The notes beneath the pieces were generated by a model, which saw only the letters and a program-made list of their open reading frames with translations, did no database searches and was not told the origin of the DNA. The position numbers and the translations under genes are program-made. A stretch of DNA of 64,000 nucleotides from a virus. Every line of letters begins with the position of its first letter. Position 1 is the first letter of the stretch. Positions 61,644 to 64,000 of the stretch are shown piece by piece. The DNA is taken from positions 26,420 to 90,419 of the IMG/VR virus record IMGVR_UViG_3300047550_003482; one strand, written 5' to 3'.

Positions 61644-62110
61644 ACTTTTTCCTTATGTAATTCTGATTCAGCTACCCTTTTTCTTAGACTGCTTGAACTA
61701 AAACTATGGTCTCTAGCATTAAAGATAATTTTGATATTGCGTTTTTCACAGATTTCTTTTCCTGTGAAATTTTTACTTTGATATTCAACGCCTAGTATAC
61801 GAACATCTATAGGAAGAGTCAACAAGATATCTTCCAAATCTTTTTCTGTTTCGTATACTACGATTTCATCAACATATCTACATGCTGCTAAGGTTATTTG
61901 TCGTTCAACAATTGATTGTACTGGTTTGTTTTTTGTTGTTGGACGATCAATAGTTGGGTTAGTTTGAAGCCCGGCAATCAAATAATCACAATGATTTTTT
62001 GCTTCAGCTAACATTGCAATATGTCCTGCATGAAGCAAATCCCAAGTGCTGAATGTTATGCCAATAGTTTTGTTTTCTTTTTTAAGTTCTTTAATTTTAT
62101 TGAAAATCAT
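61640..62110 (-). CDS. Cytidylyltransferase-like nucleotidyltransferase
   Basis: 156 residues. TFSTWDLLHAGHIAMLAEAK carries HxGH; LQTNPTIDRPTTKNKPVQSI and VERQITLAACRYVDEIVVYE match the glycerol-3-phosphate cytidylyltransferase/RfaE fold; SSSSLRKRV is the closing motif. It would activate a phosphorylated alcohol or sugar with CTP or ATP. It may supply the glycosyltransferase set nearby, or serve the virion surface. Substrate unknown. Confidence 0.87.
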   Translation of the reverse strand: MIFNKIKELKKENKTIGITFSTWDLLHAGHIAMLAEAKNHCDYLIAGLQTNPTIDRPTTKNKPVQSIVERQITLAACRYVDEIVVYETEKDLEDILLTLPIDVRILGVEYQSKNFTGKEICEKRNIKIIFNARDHSFSSSSLRKRVAESELHKEKV

Positions 62111-62291
62111 CGTCCCGAGGCCTAGATGGAGGTGTGTTATATTCTTCTGCGATTACAATAACATTTACTAAAAATGTTGCTATTGCTATTACTGCAAATG
62201 TTCCCAATAAAAACCAGGCTACTCCTGTTTCTATTAGAACCAAGAAAAATAAGATGGCGAACCATCCTACAATATATTTTACGATAAACAT
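62097..62291 (-). CDS. Small two-helix membrane protein
   Basis: 64 residues. Hydrophobic stretch FIVKYIVGWFAILFFLVLIE and a second (FLLGTFAVIAIATFLVNVIV), then an acidic tail (PPSRPRDDDFQ). Overlaps the cytidylyltransferase gene by 14 bases. Function unknown. Confidence 0.68.
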   Translation of the reverse strand: MFIVKYIVGWFAILFFLVLIETGVAWFLLGTFAVIAIATFLVNVIVIAEEYNTPPSRPRDDDFQ

Positions 62292-62292
62292 T

Positions 62293-62964
62293 TTACTTTC
62301 TTGCCAATTGGTAAAATTCGTTTCTTACTTCTGGATCAGACTTGAATCCTCCACCTAACCTACTTGTAACAGTAGAGCTACCAGTATCCTCAACACCTCT
62401 AGCTGCTACACAATAATGCTTTGCATCAATCATTACAGCAACATCTTCAGTATCAAGAATGTATTGTAGAGTATGAAAGATTTGTTCAGTTAATCGTTCT
62501 TGAATTTGTGGGCGTTTGCTGAAATATTCAACAATACGATTGATTTTACTAAGACCAAGAACCTTATCTTTGGGAACATATGCAACTGTTGCCAAACCTG
62601 AAATTATAACTAGATGATGTTCACAATTGCTTTGAACACTAACATTACGTTCAACTACCATTTCGTTGTACTTCATTTTATTATCGACGGTAGTACATTT
62701 GGGAAATGCTTCGTAGTCTAGGCCCCAAAAAATTTCATTGACAGCCATTTTTGCCCATCGTGTTGGGGTTTCACGTAAACTATCATCAGATAAATCTAAA
62801 CCTAAAGTTTTCATAATTTCTGCCATATGATGTTCAATGACAGAGATTTTATCTTTACGTTCTAGTTTAGATTCTATTGTGGGAGTTTCTACACCCATCT
62901 TAACTAAATGTTCGTGTACTTTTATACCCAGTTGTGGGTCTACTTTGGTTTTATTGTATGACAT
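62293..62964 (-). CDS. folE: GTP cyclohydrolase I
   Basis: 223 residues from MSYNKTKVDPQLG; GGAAGGA precedes. Zinc ligands Cys114 and His117 in NCEHHLVII, and Cys185 in KHYCVAARG. ETPTRWAKMAVNEIFWGLDY and GLSKINRIVEYFSKRPQIQE are classic. It opens GTP to dihydroneopterin triphosphate, the first step towards 7-deazaguanine (here) or folate. CTAAATAC lies about 60 bases upstream. Confidence 0.95.
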   Translation of the reverse strand: MSYNKTKVDPQLGIKVHEHLVKMGVETPTIESKLERKDKISVIEHHMAEIMKTLGLDLSDDSLRETPTRWAKMAVNEIFWGLDYEAFPKCTTVDNKMKYNEMVVERNVSVQSNCEHHLVIISGLATVAYVPKDKVLGLSKINRIVEYFSKRPQIQERLTEQIFHTLQYILDTEDVAVMIDAKHYCVAARGVEDTGSSTVTSRLGGGFKSDPEVRNEFYQLARK

Positions 62965-63019
62965 ATTGAATCCTTCCTTACATGGATTAAAGTTTTGAAA
63001 AGTTGTCACCGTTGTGTGA

Positions 63020-63667
63020 CTATGTATTTAGTATTTGTTTTTTGCTAATAAAGTTTTTATATACAGTTTCACATAAATTAATAAAATACTCCTCTGTAAA
63101 ATTTCTTTTCATCATATTAACGTCTTTATGAACCCAATGGACATTTCCTTCTACATAACCCTTTTTGCTGTCTATTCGGTCTAAACTTGCTAAATTTCCC
63201 ATTTTGGTTCCACTAAAACTCAATTCTACACCACTGTACTTACATTTCTGTTGTTGTTTTTCAAACAGTGTCCAGGCATATTCTATACTAATACTAAATT
63301 CAAGTTTTCTTTCAGCGGCCTGTTTTTGAATTCTTTTCCAATATGATCCGCTTATTTTTCTGTACCCAGTCCAATTAGAAGGTAATTTTTTTTCACTGCA
63401 TTTTATTTTATATCCAGCAGAAAAATCATGTGCTGAAATTTCTTTAAGCTCTCCACAATTGTTACACCTGCATAAAAAATTAGTATACCGCTTTCCATTG
63501 GATAACTTGTATCCAATCGGAGTTAATCTTTTTGTTATACTAAAATCACCTTGAACATATCCTTCATAATACTTAGCATTAGATGGAGATTTTCCTGATT
63601 GCTTTTTTCCATTGTCTCTGCATTTTTGCTTGAGTTCTTCTGTTTTTTCATATCTTCCTTTAGGCAT
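63020..63667 (-). CDS. HNH-like homing endonuclease
   Basis: 215 residues from MPKGRYEKTEELKQKCRDNG; AAAGGAG precedes. A zinc-like pair FLCRCNNCGELKEISAHDFS is followed by GNLASLDRIDSKKGYVEGNV and HWVHKDVNMMKRNF, the phage-type HNH variant in which L-x-R-I-D-x-x-x-G-Y...G-N-V-x-W-V takes the place of the classical motif. It sits between the GMP reductase/IMPDH-like gene and folE, probably as an inserted mobile gene. Confidence 0.82.
   Translation of the reverse strand: MPKGRYEKTEELKQKCRDNGKKQSGKSPSNAKYYEGYVQGDFSITKRLTPIGYKLSNGKRYTNFLCRCNNCGELKEISAHDFSAGYKIKCSEKKLPSNWTGYRKISGSYWKRIQKQAAERKLEFSISIEYAWTLFEKQQQKCKYSGVELSFSGTKMGNLASLDRIDSKKGYVEGNVHWVHKDVNMMKRNFTEEYFINLCETVYKNFISKKQILNT
63024..63031 (-). 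promoter_or_regulatory. CTAAATAC late-promoter-like motif before folE
   Basis: CTAAATAC on the minus strand, inside the 3' end of the HNH gene and about 60 bases before the folE start. Confidence 0.45.
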
Positions 63668-63713
63668 TCGTTTCTCCTTTAACACTACTATTTATGCTAA
63701 TACCTCCCAAAAG

Positions 63714-64000
63714 TTATGTTTTAACCGTATTATTTTCGTAGATAGTATTATATTGATGATTTACCTTTATAAAAGTAACACACTTGGAGAAATCTTTTAA
63801 CCTAGCCGCCCCGCAATAAGTCATTGCACTACGCAATCCTCCCAACAAATCTAATACAGTATCGTTTATTTTTCCTCGATATGGGATCTTAACTGTACGT
63901 CCTTCACTACTGCGATAACTTGCTACGCCACCATGATGTTTATCCATAGCAGTATCACTGCTCATGCCGTAAAATTGAACAACTTTCTTTTCTTCAACTT
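63714..64000 (-). CDS. GMP reductase/IMP dehydrogenase-like enzyme, C-terminal part
   Basis: Partial; the frame is open to the window end with no start codon required before it. VVQFYGMSSDTAMDKHHGGV, SSEGRTVKIPYRGKINDTVL and GLRSAMTYCGA match the C-terminal FYGMSS...EG...G-L-R-S segment of GuaC/GuaB; the exact S-S-D-T-A-M and K-H-H-G-G-V favour GMP reductase (GuaC). It would shift GMP to IMP, altering the guanine pool that feeds FolE. The catalytic Cys lies outside. Confidence 0.82.
   Translation of the reverse strand, partial: VEEKKVVQFYGMSSDTAMDKHHGGVASYRSSEGRTVKIPYRGKINDTVLDLLGGLRSAMTYCGAARLKDFSKCVTFIKVNHQYNTIYENNTVKT

Noticed and set aside
1-64000. CRISPR arrays, tRNA or rRNA genes
   Set aside because: No regular spaced direct repeats with unique spacers and no cloverleaf with a CCA-like end were seen by eye. 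The only strong repeats are coding (8.1-8.8 kb) or promoter cassettes.

Overview
The window reads as the interior of a large tailed double-stranded DNA phage genome, T4-like in gene content. It is packed with short genes, nearly all on the minus strand, that overlap by a few bases (often ATGA). It carries phage nucleic-acid genes (RNA ligase 1, ATP-dependent DNA ligase, T4 RNase H-type exonuclease, dCMP deaminase, UV endonuclease) and many homing endonucleases (GIY-YIG, HNH, Vsr-like). No capsid, tail, terminase, polymerase, tRNA or CRISPR locus is visible. Base composition is AT-rich. The host is probably a Gram-negative bacterium, because the Clp, IbpA-like, IF-1 and bS21 homologues look proteobacterial, but this is inference. 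No gene-free stretch longer than about 180 bases remains; intergenic gaps hold promoters, hairpins or a terminator.

Layout (minus strand unless stated). 1-6.4 kb: truncated IF-1, GIY-YIG nuclease, HAD nucleotidase, dCMP deaminase, metallophosphoesterase, an L7/L12-like protein and a SWIM zinc-finger protein. 6.4-10.8 kb: small promoter-driven genes, twin AAWS-repeat proteins, RNA ligase 1 and a plus-strand GIY-YIG gene. 10.9-14.6 kb: a large unknown plus-strand gene, an ATP-grasp protein, a frameshifted small gene and a DUF3307 membrane protein. 14.6-22.1 kb: tandem array of the NERI family (proteins of about 60-100 residues: N-terminal NERIxELAxQAG, central KFAELIVREC, C-terminal HFGVE). 22.2-24.2 kb: more small genes and a second phosphoesterase. 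24.3-31.5 kb: proteostasis block with ClpP, SprT-like protease, ClpS, Hsp20, bS21 and ClpX, plus a degenerate phosphoesterase on the plus strand. 31.5-34.2 kb: DNA ligase and neighbours. 34.2-42.7 kb: second promoter-rich accessory region with an alarmone-hydrolase-like HD protein, MORN-like repeats and a second NERI array. 42.7-48.5 kb: NAD module (NadV, macro domain, NadM-Nudix) with a Vsr-like nuclease gene and more NERI genes. 48.5-56.3 kb: cytidine-deaminase-like protein, conserved T4-like hypotheticals, exonuclease, HNH nuclease, a membrane-anchored protein with an EF-hand-like loop, and UvdE. 56.4-64 kb: kinase-fold protein, epimerase and glycosyltransferase, then QueE, QueD, a cytidylyltransferase-like enzyme, FolE, an HNH nuclease and the C-terminal part of a GMP reductase/IMPDH-like enzyme.

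Regulation looks two-tiered. At least 22 minus-strand promoters of sigma-70 type (TTGACA, 17 bp, TATACT/TATAAT) sit at the heads of short accessory operons, many of them near-copies including the leader. A second motif, (A/C)TAAATAC or TATAAATA, resembles the T4-type late promoter and lies before several of the conserved genes. The likely plan is fast host-polymerase transcription of a rapidly changing accessory set, and phage-programmed transcription of conserved metabolic, repair and chaperone genes.

Functionally the window shows a phage that brings its own host-like parts: translation (IF-1, bS21, L12-like), protein turnover (ClpS/ClpX/ClpP, Hsp20, SprT), NAD salvage from nicotinamide, alarmone removal and 7-deazaguanine synthesis. 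These are inferences from family membership; none was tested by database search.
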